Assembly: GCF_003026455.1 (NCBI RefSeq)
Contig: NZ_PYMB01000005.1
Location: 1 to 64,000, forward strand
Reading direction: 5' to 3'
DNA from: Photobacterium rosenbergii
GTDB taxonomy: Bacteria; Pseudomonadota; Gammaproteobacteria; Enterobacterales; Vibrionaceae
Length of the DNA stretch: 64,000 nucleotides
A model generated the notes under the pieces. The model saw nothing but the letters and a program-made list of their open reading frames with translations. It was not told where the DNA came from and ran no database searches. Both the position numbers and the translations under genes were made by a program. This document shows positions 26,752 to 35,584 of the stretch, one piece after another (positions within the stretch are counted from its first letter, which is position 1; each line of letters starts with the position of its first letter).

Positions 26752-27546
26752 ATGAAGTTTCCACAAACACTTCCAAGCACTCATCAGCAGCTTCTAGAAA
26801 AAATCATTGCGACGTTCTCGCAGGATCTTCGCATTCTCGGCATTGGGGCCAGCGGCTCGTTTACTTCTGATTCCATGGACAAGTACAGCGATCTTGACCT
26901 GGTTATTGCGGTTGAGCCCTCTGAATTCGACGCCATCATGAAAGAGCGCTTCGAGATCATTGACCGCATTGGTGGCAAACTTGCCGCCTTTACGGGTGAA
27001 CACGTCGGTGAACCCCGCTTGGTTATCGCCCTGTTCGAGCCAAATACTGTGCATGTCGACTTCAAATTCGTTGCCCTGCCAGATGCCGCTGCCCGTGTTG
27101 ATGAGACGAAAGTAGTGTGGGAACGAGAAAGTTACCTCTCGGATGTATTCCAAAACTCCCAGCATCATTTCCCGCAACCGGATCCGCAATGGATCGAGGA
27201 TCGTTTCTGGATCTGGACCCACTATGCGGCAACCAAAATTGCCCGTGGTGAGTATTTTGAAACTCTGGAGTTTATTTCCTTTATCCGCCAGGTCGTGTTG
27301 TCGCCATTGGCTTTAAAGCAAGGCGGCTTTACCCCATTCGGGGTACGTAAAGTTGAAAAGTATTTACCGGAGTTTGCCAAGCAACTCGAAGAAACGGTAG
27401 CGATACCTGAGCCGGTCGCGCTGACCAAAGCGGTGAGAAAGTGTGTCGAACTCTACCTTGAACTGCGTGAGAAAGAAACGGTGAACACCAACAGTGAAGC
27501 CCAAGCGGTTGCCGTAGCCTATCTCGACAAAGAGTGTGGCGAATAA
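26752..27546 (+). CDS. Nucleotidyltransferase-domain protein (aminoglycoside-adenylyltransferase-like)
   Basis: A 264-aa protein of the polymerase-beta nucleotidyltransferase superfamily. The catalytic signature is GASGSFTSDSMDKYSDLDLV, with Gly35-Ser36 and the metal-binding Asp47 and Asp49, and a third acidic position is in VHVDFKFV. The C-terminal half is helical. The domain is shared by aminoglycoside nucleotidyltransferases and uncharacterised relatives that modify other small molecules. No partner antitoxin-like HEPN gene is adjacent. It has a leader of about 120 bp after an orphan terminator. Confidence 0.8.
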   Translation: MKFPQTLPSTHQQLLEKIIATFSQDLRILGIGASGSFTSDSMDKYSDLDLVIAVEPSEFDAIMKERFEIIDRIGGKLAAFTGEHVGEPRLVIALFEPNTVHVDFKFVALPDAAARVDETKVVWERESYLSDVFQNSQHHFPQPDPQWIEDRFWIWTHYAATKIARGEYFETLEFISFIRQVVLSPLALKQGGFTPFGVRKVEKYLPEFAKQLEETVAIPEPVALTKAVRKCVELYLELREKETVNTNSEAQAVAVAYLDKECGE

Positions 27547-27566
27547 GGGTAACCCCCTTGAAATGA

Positions 27567-27592
27567 AATAGAGCCTCAAGCGAGGCTCTATT
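27567..27592. terminator. Bidirectional terminator between nucleotidyltransferase and RpiR genes
   Basis: AATAGAGCCTC and GAGGCTCTATT are perfect 11-bp arms around AAGC. The left side follows the plus-strand gene, and the right arm overlaps the stop of the convergent regulator gene. Confidence 0.85.
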
Positions 27593-28421
27593 GTGTATCT
27601 TTACACATCAGGCTAACCGCAAGGGTCTGGGCTAGATAGACCGAACAACTCAACGAGCGGAAACCTAGATTATCCCCTTCCTGTACCTCGAAGCAGACAT
27701 CCAGCTTATTGCCCTGCTCCATCATCTGGTTATCGGTAATAGCAATAATCGGCACATTCTTCTGGTGAGCCATTTCGATTACGTCTGTGGTCTCCACCGC
27801 ATAAGGGCTGAAGGTGAAAGTGACCAAGACATCTTTCTCGTTCATCATGCGGGTCATTGGCGAGAGCATGCCGCCATTATCATCAACCAGCACCACATCG
27901 TTGTTTGATTTCATCAAGGCATACCAGAGATAAAAGGCGACAGGGTACGCACGGCGCATTCCCTGGATATATATCGTCTCGGCCCCTTCAAGCAAAGCGA
28001 CAGCCCTATCCAACTTTTGTGGTGAAACCGTAATTTGCAGCTGCTCCATGGCTTCGATATTTGCCGCGCCAAAATCATGGAAGATAGCTGCAGCAGAATC
28101 GGGACCAAATTCAGCCTCGTTTTTTGCTCTGCGTACCCGCTCTTTATAATCCCGAGGGCGGTTGAAGTAGTGGTTACGGAAGACCGCTTGCATCGAACTG
28201 AACCCAGAGAAACCCATGGCATTTGAGAAACGGCTAAGGGTAGACAGCGGCACATTGGCCTGCTCGGCAATCGTCACCATGGTTTCGACCGCAACTAACA
28301 TTGGCTGCGCCATGGCAAAGTCAGCCACCTGTTGCAGGCGTGGACTCAAGTCTTCATAGCGACGAACAATGTGATCTTTGAGGGTGTCTAAATCAGTGGG
28401 AACAAGCTCGGCTACTTCCAT
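27588..28421 (-). CDS. RpiR-family regulator of the inositol locus (IolR-type)
   Basis: This 277-aa regulator has an N-terminal RpiR HTH_6 domain (residues 1-80, core TMVTIAEQANVPLSTLSRFSNAMGF) and a C-terminal SIS sugar-phosphate-binding domain (about 125-265, ETIYIQGMRRAYPVAFYLWY and DVLVTFTFSPYAVET). RpiR members control myo-inositol catabolic operons in several proteobacteria, with an inositol breakdown intermediate as inducer. The gene follows iolJ but is separated from it by a terminator. Likely operators are the repeated palindromes between iolE and the sugar porter. Confidence 0.87.
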   Translation of the reverse strand: MEVAELVPTDLDTLKDHIVRRYEDLSPRLQQVADFAMAQPMLVAVETMVTIAEQANVPLSTLSRFSNAMGFSGFSSMQAVFRNHYFNRPRDYKERVRRAKNEAEFGPDSAAAIFHDFGAANIEAMEQLQITVSPQKLDRAVALLEGAETIYIQGMRRAYPVAFYLWYALMKSNNDVVLVDDNGGMLSPMTRMMNEKDVLVTFTFSPYAVETTDVIEMAHQKNVPIIAITDNQMMEQGNKLDVCFEVQEGDNLGFRSLSCSVYLAQTLAVSLMCKDTQ

Positions 28422-28437
28422 ATTGATGCTCTCCTGC

Positions 28438-28465
28438 GAAAAAAATGCCCTGTATTAACAGGGCA
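28438..28465 (-). terminator. Terminator after iolJ
   Basis: On the minus strand TGCCCTGT and ACAGGGCA are perfect arms around TAAT, followed by seven T residues. It separates the iol structural genes from the RpiR gene, so the regulator depends on readthrough or its own promoter. Confidence 0.88.
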
Positions 28466-28482
28466 AATGGTCACGACATTTA

Positions 28483-29310
28483 TTACGACAGTAGTTTGAA
28501 ATTACGAATCGCCTCTTCCTTCACCGCTGGCATGGCCTTCTTCATGAAGTAAATGCGGTCAAATTTCTCAGGCTCTTCATTCATGAAATCACGCAGGCCA
28601 TGACCTAGCGCTTGGCGCAGACAAGTGCCGATATTGAATTTCGATACACGGGTACGTTTGAGCACTTCCATGTCTTCGTTACGGATCCCGCTGGTACCGT
28701 GGATAACCAATGGGACATCTACCATGCTGGCGATCTTGTCCAGACGGCCAAAGTCGATAGTACAAGTCGGCTCGGTCAGACGGTGTACGTTACCTACTGA
28801 GACAGCTACACAATCAGCACCACTTTCTTTGGCAAAACGGGCCGCTTCTTCAGCTTCGGTATAAATTGATTTGATGTGGTCACGACCTTCATCATAAGGC
28901 ACAGAGCCAATCTCACCTTCAACTGACGCGCCCATTGCGTGGGCTACATCTGCCACCGCACGGGTACGGGCAATGTTTTCTTCCAGCGATAGTTGCGAGC
29001 CATCGAACATCACCGAGCTGAAGCCTGCTTTCAGGGCGCGGTAGACGATCTCTTCCTCGTAGGTGTGGTCAAGGTGCAAGCACACTGGCACCGAGCTGTT
29101 TTTCGCCAAGGTCAGGAACATCGCCGCCGCGGTTTCAACACCGTAGAAATCAGCCACATCTTTGTTGCAAGCGAGGATCACCGCCTTGTTCACTTCTTCT
29201 GCCGCTTCTACCACGGCACGGGCATCTTCGTAGCCAAACACATTGAAGCATGGTACGGCATAATCGGAGGCTGCAGCCTCAGGCAAAAGGTCTTTTAGGT
29301 TAACGAGCAT
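28483..29310 (-). CDS. iolJ: Class II aldolase, 6-phospho-5-dehydro-2-deoxy-D-gluconate aldolase (IolJ-like)
   Basis: This 275-aa zinc-dependent class II ketose-bisphosphate aldolase has CLHLDHTYEEE with the metal-binding His82 and Asp81, VSVGNVHRL, and VIHGTSGI with the second metal histidine. In the inositol pathway IolJ splits 6-phospho-5-dehydro-2-deoxygluconate into dihydroxyacetone phosphate and malonic semialdehyde. The assignment over fructose- or tagatose-bisphosphate aldolase rests on position, as last enzyme of the iol operon 17 bp after iolB. A clear GGAGG ribosome site lies before the ATG. Confidence 0.87.
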   Translation of the reverse strand: MLVNLKDLLPEAAASDYAVPCFNVFGYEDARAVVEAAEEVNKAVILACNKDVADFYGVETAAAMFLTLAKNSSVPVCLHLDHTYEEEIVYRALKAGFSSVMFDGSQLSLEENIARTRAVADVAHAMGASVEGEIGSVPYDEGRDHIKSIYTEAEEAARFAKESGADCVAVSVGNVHRLTEPTCTIDFGRLDKIASMVDVPLVIHGTSGIRNEDMEVLKRTRVSKFNIGTCLRQALGHGLRDFMNEEPEKFDRIYFMKKAMPAVKEEAIRNFKLLS

Positions 29311-29327
29311 ATTAGTAAGCCTCCGTG

Positions 29328-30197
29328 TTATTTGAACTTGGCGATCATGTCCTTGATGCCAGGGATCGTCTCTACTTGGTATTCGTGGTGCGGGTCAAAG
29401 TGCTGGATCAGCGACTTTTCTGTTTTGCCCACAATGATGGTGAAGTAGTACATTTCATAGCCAGGTGCCGCGACGCTTGGGTGATAGCCTTTGTCGATAG
29501 CAATCACAGAGCCGGTACGTACGTGGTAAACAGGGCCGAAGTCATCTTCGTGCTCGTAAAGGAACTGGGCACCGAAGCCGAAATCTGGGTTGAAACGGAA
29601 CTGGTACACTTCTTCGTACAAGGTTTCTTTGCTGCCGTCAGGCTTAACGCGGTCTTCATCATGCTTGTGAGGAGGGAAACCAGACCAACCACCGGCACCG
29701 ACGGTAAACAGCTCGCTTACCAATAAGCGGCCACGATTGTCAGAGTTTGACTGACCCAATACGTGTTTGATCTTACGGTGGGTTTTGGTGTCGTCAGAAC
29801 CGTACTGAACGATATCGACATTCTCTTCGCGGATGCAGAAAGGTTCCAGAGACTGCTCGAACTTACCGCCCGCAATCATCACATCAGCGGTGTCGCTGAC
29901 ACAATCAACGGTTGCGCTATAGCCAAGCGGGACATATACCGCTTCAGGATTACCATCCCACACCGATTTACGCTTACCGATGTTGTCGTATACTTCGGTC
30001 TTCTCGCCATTGGTCACTGTAATTGAACAGGTACCGCCAGCCAGGACGATGACAGATTCATAGCCCTCGACAACATGCTGGTGTTGCTCGCCCTGCGCTA
30101 GGCGAACTTGGTTGAAGTAACATAGCGGTGTCACTTCGTCGTTAATATCGATGATTGGTTGGTTCTTGTTATCAAACGGCGGGATATGCTTACCCAT
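29328..30197 (-). CDS. iolB: 5-deoxy-glucuronate isomerase (IolB)
   Basis: This 289-aa cupin of the KduI/IolB family isomerises 5-deoxy-glucuronate to 5-dehydro-2-deoxy-gluconate in the cytoplasm. It has a double cupin, with the metal motif in the second half GWSGFPPHKHDEDR (two His and Glu) and a later conserved YHPSVAAPGYEMYYF, diagnostic of IolB. Length is near the family norm of about 270 aa. It is followed closely by iolJ. A 205-bp structured gap separates it from iolC, so its level may be set partly independently. Confidence 0.93.
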   Translation of the reverse strand: MGKHIPPFDNKNQPIIDINDEVTPLCYFNQVRLAQGEQHQHVVEGYESVIVLAGGTCSITVTNGEKTEVYDNIGKRKSVWDGNPEAVYVPLGYSATVDCVSDTADVMIAGGKFEQSLEPFCIREENVDIVQYGSDDTKTHRKIKHVLGQSNSDNRGRLLVSELFTVGAGGWSGFPPHKHDEDRVKPDGSKETLYEEVYQFRFNPDFGFGAQFLYEHEDDFGPVYHVRTGSVIAIDKGYHPSVAAPGYEMYYFTIIVGKTEKSLIQHFDPHHEYQVETIPGIKDMIAKFK

Positions 30198-30299
30198 GGC
30201 TCTCTCCTCACTGCCCGACCTATTATTTTGATTAGTCAGTGCAGCCTTTTAATTATCTGATTCTGTTAATCGGCGCCTATCGCTATAGGCTTGGGGGAA

Positions 30300-30367
30300 T
30301 AAAAAAGCCGGACCTCGATGGTTTGTACCGATGGAAGACTGATAAGCCATACGATACTGGCCCGGCT
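30300..30367 (-). terminator. Structured terminator between iolC and iolB
   Basis: On the minus strand AGCCGGGCC pairs with GGTCCGGCT (one wobble) and is followed by TTTTTTATT. A long 44-base interior contains the direct repeat CCATCG. It probably gives partial termination, lowering iolB-iolJ relative to upstream genes. Confidence 0.65.
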
Positions 30368-30402
30368 GACCAAAATGACCCTTCCTTAACGCTTGGCGCT
30401 AG

Positions 30403-31398
30403 TTAAAGGCTTTGCTCTCTGGTCTCAATAAAGTCGAATAACTGCTCTTTGGTTGGCATCGCTTCGGTACAACTGTTGCCGCTAACGTTAATCGCTGCTG
30501 CCGCTGACCCATGCTTGACGCCGTCTTCCAATTCGCCGCCATTTACCAGTGTCCAAATCAGGCCGCCAGCGAATGAGTCGCCCGAGCCAAATGGCTTCTG
30601 AACCTCAACGCGGAAGATACCTTGCTGGAACTTGTGACCGTCGCGGCAGTAGACTTTAGAGCCAAACTCACCGGCCTTAATCACTACAACCTGGGTATTG
30701 GCACGCAGGAAGCGCTCTGCCGTTGCATCGTCATCCTTGTTACCCGGTGCCAGCACGGTTTCCATCATGTCGAACTCTTCGCGGTTGCCGATAACAATGT
30801 CGGACAAGCCTGCTGCGATGCCGTAGTAGATAGAGGCATCGACATCGGTACGCCAAGAGTAAGGACGGTAGTCAACGTCAAGCACAACCAGTGTGTTGCT
30901 GCGGCGCGCATGTTCCATCGCAATCAATGTAGCTTCACGGCTTGGGCTTTCAGAAAGCGCCGTTCCAGTTACCACTAATACTTTAGAGTTGGCGATGTAC
31001 TCTGGGTCTACCTGCTCTGGCTTGATGGTCAAGTCAGATGCTTTGTTACGGTAAATCAATACTGTGCAGTCGCTTGGCTTCATCTCGGTAAACGCGACAG
31101 AAGTGCGAGAGCCCGAGTTGTCTGTCATCATGCCGTCCAGATTGATGCCCTGGCCTGACATGTACTGTTTCACGTAGCCGCCGAAGGCATCATCCGCAAC
31201 ACAGCCGATAAAGCCGACCTTGCCACCCAATTTGCTCACTGCGACTGCAATGTTGGCAGCCGAGCCACCGACGAATTTTTCAAAGCCTGAAATGTCAGCC
31301 ATGTCCGTGTTTGATTCACGGGCGTAAAGGTCTACGCCCGCACGTCCCAACACGATGGCATCCAGCTTGCGGTCTTGCTGAAGTGCAATCTTTGTCAT
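30403..31398 (-). CDS. iolC: 5-dehydro-2-deoxygluconokinase (IolC)
   Basis: This 331-aa PfkB-family kinase phosphorylates 5-dehydro-2-deoxygluconate. The family patterns are GGSAANIAVAVSKLG (signature 1, residues about 46-60) and KPFGSGDSFAGGLIW (signature 2, containing the catalytic Asp and anion hole). The N-terminal DAIVLGRAGVDLYA is typical of IolC. It is shorter than the two-domain IolC fused to a DUF2090 aldolase-like domain seen in many Proteobacteria. That agrees with the separate aldolase gene iolJ in this operon. It lies 12 bp after the oxidoreductase gene. Confidence 0.92.
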   Translation of the reverse strand: MTKIALQQDRKLDAIVLGRAGVDLYARESNTDMADISGFEKFVGGSAANIAVAVSKLGGKVGFIGCVADDAFGGYVKQYMSGQGINLDGMMTDNSGSRTSVAFTEMKPSDCTVLIYRNKASDLTIKPEQVDPEYIANSKVLVVTGTALSESPSREATLIAMEHARRSNTLVVLDVDYRPYSWRTDVDASIYYGIAAGLSDIVIGNREEFDMMETVLAPGNKDDDATAERFLRANTQVVVIKAGEFGSKVYCRDGHKFQQGIFRVEVQKPFGSGDSFAGGLIWTLVNGGELEDGVKHGSAAAAINVSGNSCTEAMPTKEQLFDFIETREQSL

Positions 31399-31410
31399 GG
31401 TCCGTTCCTA

Positions 31411-32586
31411 TTACTCGTAATCAACCCAAGCTGCGTTTTGGTCTGCTGACTCAACGCACTTCTCACATAGGCGTACACCTTCGATACCAGCATCGATACC
31501 TGGGAACCAGATATCAGCCAGCGCTGCCTGATCGTCGCGGTCTGCCGCGTCGAATGCCAATGCAAAGCGGTGGTACAGGTTAGCCCAAGACTCGAAGTAA
31601 CCTTCTGCGTGACCACCACCAACACGGTTAGCGGCAACACCCGGTGCATCCTGATGTAGGTAGCCCATGCCACGCTCTAGGATGCGTGGTGCTTCGCCCT
31701 GAACTTCGTAACGAAGTTGGTTTGGTTGCTCATCCCACCACTCGATAGACGCTTTAGAACCCACGATACGGATCTTCTGTTGGTGCATAGAGCCAGAGTT
31801 AACCGCTGATGCCCATAGCGTACCGACTGCACCGCCTTTGAATTCCATCATCACGTGGGCGTTATCTTCTAGCGGCGTACGAGACTTGATGAAGCTCTGG
31901 CGCATACAAGATAGACGGTCAACCTCAAGGCCTGTCATCACTTCACATAGGTAGAAGGCGTGAGTACCGATATCGCCTAGCACGTAAGTTGGACCTGAAA
32001 CTTCTGGGCTTACACGCCACTTCAGGCCCGGATCGTTTAGCTCATACTCTTCGTTGTGGAAGCCGTGGGCGAACTGCATGTTGATCACGCGAACTTCACC
32101 TAGGTCGCCACGCTGAACCATTTCACGGGCCTGCTGGACCATTGGGAAACCGCTGTAGCCGTACATCACGCCGATAACACGGTTGTTCTGTGCAGCGATT
32201 GTTTTTAGCTCTTCCGCTTCTTCCGTAGTGAACGTGATTGGCTTTTCACACACCACATGAAGGTTGGCTTCTAGCGCTGCCTTACAGATTTCGTAGTGGG
32301 TAGAGTTTGGCGTTGCGATAGATACGGCTTGGATGCCGTCTTCGCGCTGAGCTTCTTGCTCGAACATCTCTTTGTAGTTGGCGTAGCAACGGTCGCCGTC
32401 AAGGCCTAGGTTCTCACCGAAATCACGGCAACGTGCAGGGTCTAGGTCGAAAGCACCGGCTACCAACTTGAACAAACCATCGCGCTGTGCAGCATTGCGG
32501 TGTGAGTAACCGATCTGGCTACCACGGCCGCCACCTACCATTGCCCAGCGGATTGGTTGGTCAAAATGACGTTCTTCATTAAACAT
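31411..32586 (-). CDS. Gfo/Idh/MocA oxidoreductase of the inositol operon
   Basis: This 391-aa NAD(P)-dependent oxidoreductase has a Rossmann start (WAMVGGGRGSQIGYSHR), the catalytic CEKPI lysine motif and a C-terminal GFO_IDH_MocA domain with GDIGTHAFY. In an iol operon it should oxidise an inositol isomer or interconvert ketoinositols. However, classical IolG is near 330 aa with a different N-terminus, and this longer type resembles proteins annotated as IolG2 or scyllo-inositol-type enzymes. It lies between iolD and iolC. The substrate is therefore left open. Confidence 0.85.
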   Translation of the reverse strand: MFNEERHFDQPIRWAMVGGGRGSQIGYSHRNAAQRDGLFKLVAGAFDLDPARCRDFGENLGLDGDRCYANYKEMFEQEAQREDGIQAVSIATPNSTHYEICKAALEANLHVVCEKPITFTTEEAEELKTIAAQNNRVIGVMYGYSGFPMVQQAREMVQRGDLGEVRVINMQFAHGFHNEEYELNDPGLKWRVSPEVSGPTYVLGDIGTHAFYLCEVMTGLEVDRLSCMRQSFIKSRTPLEDNAHVMMEFKGGAVGTLWASAVNSGSMHQQKIRIVGSKASIEWWDEQPNQLRYEVQGEAPRILERGMGYLHQDAPGVAANRVGGGHAEGYFESWANLYHRFALAFDAADRDDQAALADIWFPGIDAGIEGVRLCEKCVESADQNAAWVDYE

Positions 32587-32662
32587 GGTTCACTCCTTGG
32601 CAGGTATCACAACTTCAGAATGTGATACCTGCGGATAAATTATTGGAAATATTAAGATTTAA

Positions 32663-32689
32663 ATGTTCGGAATTCGTTTATGTTCGGAA
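32663..32689. repeat. Direct repeat in the iolD-oxidoreductase gap
   Basis: ATGTTCGGAA occurs twice with start-to-start spacing of 17 bases in the 124-bp intercistronic gap. Spacing of about one and a half helical turns could suit a regulator, but no known motif was matched. Confidence 0.35.
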
Positions 32690-32710
32690 CCGGTCTTAAA
32701 CACCGCGCCC

Positions 32711-34582
32711 CTATACACCGCGTCGCTGGGTTGCTCGGCCTTCTTCCCAATCCGCGACTTTCTTCGCGGTGTGCTCGTTGCGAGTCACTTCAGGTAGCCC
32801 TACTTCCCACCAGCAGTCACACTTAGACCATGCCGCTGGTGATACTGGGTCGATATCAACCACAATCACGTAGGTGCGGTCAGCTTCTTTGGCGCGGGCG
32901 AATGCTGCATCAAACTCGTCGACAGACGTCAGCTTCTCGGAAATCGCACCTTGTGCTTCTGCGTGCTTAGCAAAATCGACGCGGGCCAATTCGCCATCTG
33001 GACGGCGGCAGTCTTCAAGCAGGTTGTTGAACGACTCGTTACCGGTGTTGTTCTGTAGTTTGTTGATAACCGCGAAACCGCCGTTGTCACACACCACTAC
33101 AATCATCTTGTGACCAGTCAGTACTGATGAGTAGATGTCTGAGTTCTGGATAAGGTATGAACCGTCACCAACTAGCACTACAACGTCGTTGTCTGGGTTG
33201 GCAATCTTCGCACCCCAGCCGCCGGCAATTTCATAACCCATGCATGAGTAACCGAAGTCGATATCGAATTTACCGATCTGGTAGTTCTGCCAGTTCATCG
33301 ATAGCTCGGCAGGTAGGCCACCTGCTGCTGTCAGCACGGTGTCGCCTTTTTCCATCGACTTGTTAAGCTTGCCGATAACTTCTGCGTAAGAAGACATACC
33401 AGGAAGCAGATCACCCTCTTGCGGGTTAGTACGGCGGTGAACCAGTTCTTTCCACTCGTCAGCTTCTGCTTTGGCTTTTGCCGACCACTCGTCACCTGAG
33501 CGCCAGTCACCAAGTAGAGCAGACAGCTTGGTCATCGATGTTTTGGCATCGCCCAATACTGGGTAAGACATGTGCTTGATGGCATCGAACTTCGCCACGT
33601 TGATGCTGACCAGTTTCATCTCTGGGTTCTTGAATACTGTCCAAGAGCCCGTGGTGAAGTCCTGCAGGCGGGTACCGATAGCCAGTACCACGTCAGCTTC
33701 GTTAGCCATGTGGTTGGCAGAGTTTGAACCGGTAACACCGATTGGGCCTGCGTTCAGCGGGTTGTCCTGCAGCATCGTTGCGCGACCGGCAATGGTCTCA
33801 ACCACAGGGATATTGTGCTTGCCAGCAAAATCAGCCAGTTCGTCAGTAGCCAGTGAGTAGTGCACACCGCCACCTGAGATGATCAAAGGCTTTTTCGCTT
33901 GCATCAGGATTTCTTTCGCTTCTTCCAGAACAACCATTTCAGGCTCTGGACGGCGGATACGGTGTACTTTCTCGGCAAAGAACACTTCAGGGAAGTCATA
34001 AGCCACGCCCTGGATATCTTGTGGCAGGCCAAGGAATACTGGGCCACAAGTGGCTGGGTCTAGCATGGTATCAAGCGCTTGTGGCAGCGTGTGCATTAGC
34101 TGAGATGGCGATAGTACGCGGTCCCAGTAGCGAGTCAGCGGCTTGAAGGCATCGTTTGATGTCACAGACGGATCTTCGAAGTTCTCCGGCTGTTGCAAAA
34201 CTGGATCTGGTAGACGGCTAACATAAGCGTCACCAGCAATAAGTAGAAGAGGCAGACGGTTAGTGTGCGCGATACCGGCAGCGGTAACCATGTTGGTCGC
34301 ACCAGGGCCGATAGAGCTAGTTGCAATACCGATACGGCGACGCTGGTTAGCCTTAGCATATGCAATGGCCGCTGTTGCCATCGACTGTTCGTTCTGACCG
34401 CGCCAGGTTGGGATCTTATCTTCAATATTCTTTAGCTGCTGGCCAAAACACGTCACGTTACCGTGACCGAAAATCGCAAAGGCCGTACCGAAAAGTTGTT
34501 CTTTCTTTCCATCAATTTCAATCATTTGTGCTGCAAGGTACTTAGCAAGCGCTTCAGCAACAGTCAGGCGTACAGTATTCAT
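32711..34582 (-). CDS. iolD: 3D-(3,5/4)-trihydroxycyclohexane-1,2-dione acylhydrolase (IolD)
   Basis: This 623-aa thiamine-diphosphate enzyme opens the cyclohexanedione ring made by IolE to give 5-deoxy-glucuronate. It has the three ThDP domains: the N-terminal PYR domain (AFAIFGHGNVTCFGQ, GATNMVTAAGIAHTNRLPLL), the middle domain with VLAIGTRLQDFTTGS, and the C-terminal PP domain. The cofactor motif in the last begins GDGSYLIQ and ends in CDNGG. The length is right for IolD. Hairpins lie in the 108-bp gap after iolE. Confidence 0.94.
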   Translation of the reverse strand: MNTVRLTVAEALAKYLAAQMIEIDGKKEQLFGTAFAIFGHGNVTCFGQQLKNIEDKIPTWRGQNEQSMATAAIAYAKANQRRRIGIATSSIGPGATNMVTAAGIAHTNRLPLLLIAGDAYVSRLPDPVLQQPENFEDPSVTSNDAFKPLTRYWDRVLSPSQLMHTLPQALDTMLDPATCGPVFLGLPQDIQGVAYDFPEVFFAEKVHRIRRPEPEMVVLEEAKEILMQAKKPLIISGGGVHYSLATDELADFAGKHNIPVVETIAGRATMLQDNPLNAGPIGVTGSNSANHMANEADVVLAIGTRLQDFTTGSWTVFKNPEMKLVSINVAKFDAIKHMSYPVLGDAKTSMTKLSALLGDWRSGDEWSAKAKAEADEWKELVHRRTNPQEGDLLPGMSSYAEVIGKLNKSMEKGDTVLTAAGGLPAELSMNWQNYQIGKFDIDFGYSCMGYEIAGGWGAKIANPDNDVVVLVGDGSYLIQNSDIYSSVLTGHKMIVVVCDNGGFAVINKLQNNTGNESFNNLLEDCRRPDGELARVDFAKHAEAQGAISEKLTSVDEFDAAFARAKEADRTYVIVVDIDPVSPAAWSKCDCWWEVGLPEVTRNEHTAKKVADWEEGRATQRRGV

Positions 34583-34612
34583 TGTCTTCCTCGATAATCA
34601 GTACCCGATGGG

Positions 34613-34678
34613 GTATCCCTACCCCGGCCCACCTCCCAAATGGCGCAGCCGGGGATACTTTAGGGGGCTATCACCCCC
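34613..34678 (-). other. Two hairpins between iolE and iolD
   Basis: CCCCGGC/GCCGGGG arms (34622-34628, 34648-34654), flanked by GTAT/ATAC, form one stem. GGGGG/CCCCC (34663-34678) forms another. Neither has a T tract, so an mRNA-processing or stability role is more likely than termination. Confidence 0.5.
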
Positions 34679-34690
34679 AGGGGTTCTTTG

Positions 34691-35584
34691 TTACAGGCCG
34701 TACTTGTTCGCGTAGCCAGTGATGTTCTCGTAGGCTGTTTTAGCGAAAGTCAGTGGGTGTGCTTTAGCAGGGTCTTGCTCTGCTTCAACCAGTAGCCAGC
34801 CTTTGTAGTCGCGCTCTTTCAGTGCAGCGAAAACGTCGTCGTAGTCAACGTCGCCAGTACCAGGAACGGTGAATACACCATCAAGTACTGCGTTAAGGAA
34901 TGATTTGTCTGCATCGCGAGCGGCATTCATCACTTCTAGACGTAGGTCTTTAAAGTGCATGTGACCGATGCGGTGGCCCCAGCGCTTGATCATAGTGACA
35001 GGGTTACCGCCGCCGTATGTGATGTGGCCTGTATCCAGTGTTAGGTGAACAGCATCGCCAGTCAGCTCCATCATGATGTTGATGTCATCTTCTGTTTCAC
35101 AGATGGTGCCCACGTGGTGGTGGAAAGAAAGCTTGATGTCGTGCTCGTTAAGTAGGTACTCAGCAACTGTTGTTAGCTTTTCACAGTACGCTTTCCACTC
35201 ATCCATAGTCAGGATAACGCGCTGAGAAAGTGGTGTGTTGATATCACCGTGAACCGTGTTGCTCACTTCACCAAATACCATTGCTTTACAGCCAGCAGCT
35301 TTAAGAAGCTTGATATGGTCTTGCATTGCTGCGATTTCTTCTTCAGCGGTTAGCGTCATCAAGTTACCGCTGTACCAACCTGAAGCCAGAACTAGGCCGT
35401 GCTTTTCTAGAAGAGGGATAAGAACTTCTGGCTCACGTGGGTATTTAGTACCTAGCTCAGTACCGGTAAAGCCCGCTTCTGCCATTTCACTCAAACATGT
35501 TTCCAATGGGATCTCGCCGCCCAGTTCAGGCATATCATCGTTAGTCCAAGTTAGTGGGCTGATTCCGTATTGCACATTGCTCAT
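34691..35584 (-). CDS. iolE: Myo-inosose-2 dehydratase (IolE)
   Basis: This 297-aa TIM-barrel (AP-endonuclease-2 superfamily) metal enzyme dehydrates 2-keto-myo-inositol. Motifs are YGISPLTWTNDDMPELGG at the N-terminus, SGWYSGNLM, LSFHHHVGT, HLTLDTGHITYGGG and GHMHFKDLR, which supply the Glu/Asp/His metal ligands of the family. It is the first gene of the minus-strand iol operon. The start is preceded by GGAGAACAAAC. The promoter lies in the 573-bp divergent region shared with the sugar porter. Confidence 0.94.
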   Translation of the reverse strand: MSNVQYGISPLTWTNDDMPELGGEIPLETCLSEMAEAGFTGTELGTKYPREPEVLIPLLEKHGLVLASGWYSGNLMTLTAEEEIAAMQDHIKLLKAAGCKAMVFGEVSNTVHGDINTPLSQRVILTMDEWKAYCEKLTTVAEYLLNEHDIKLSFHHHVGTICETEDDINIMMELTGDAVHLTLDTGHITYGGGNPVTMIKRWGHRIGHMHFKDLRLEVMNAARDADKSFLNAVLDGVFTVPGTGDVDYDDVFAALKERDYKGWLLVEAEQDPAKAHPLTFAKTAYENITGYANKYGL

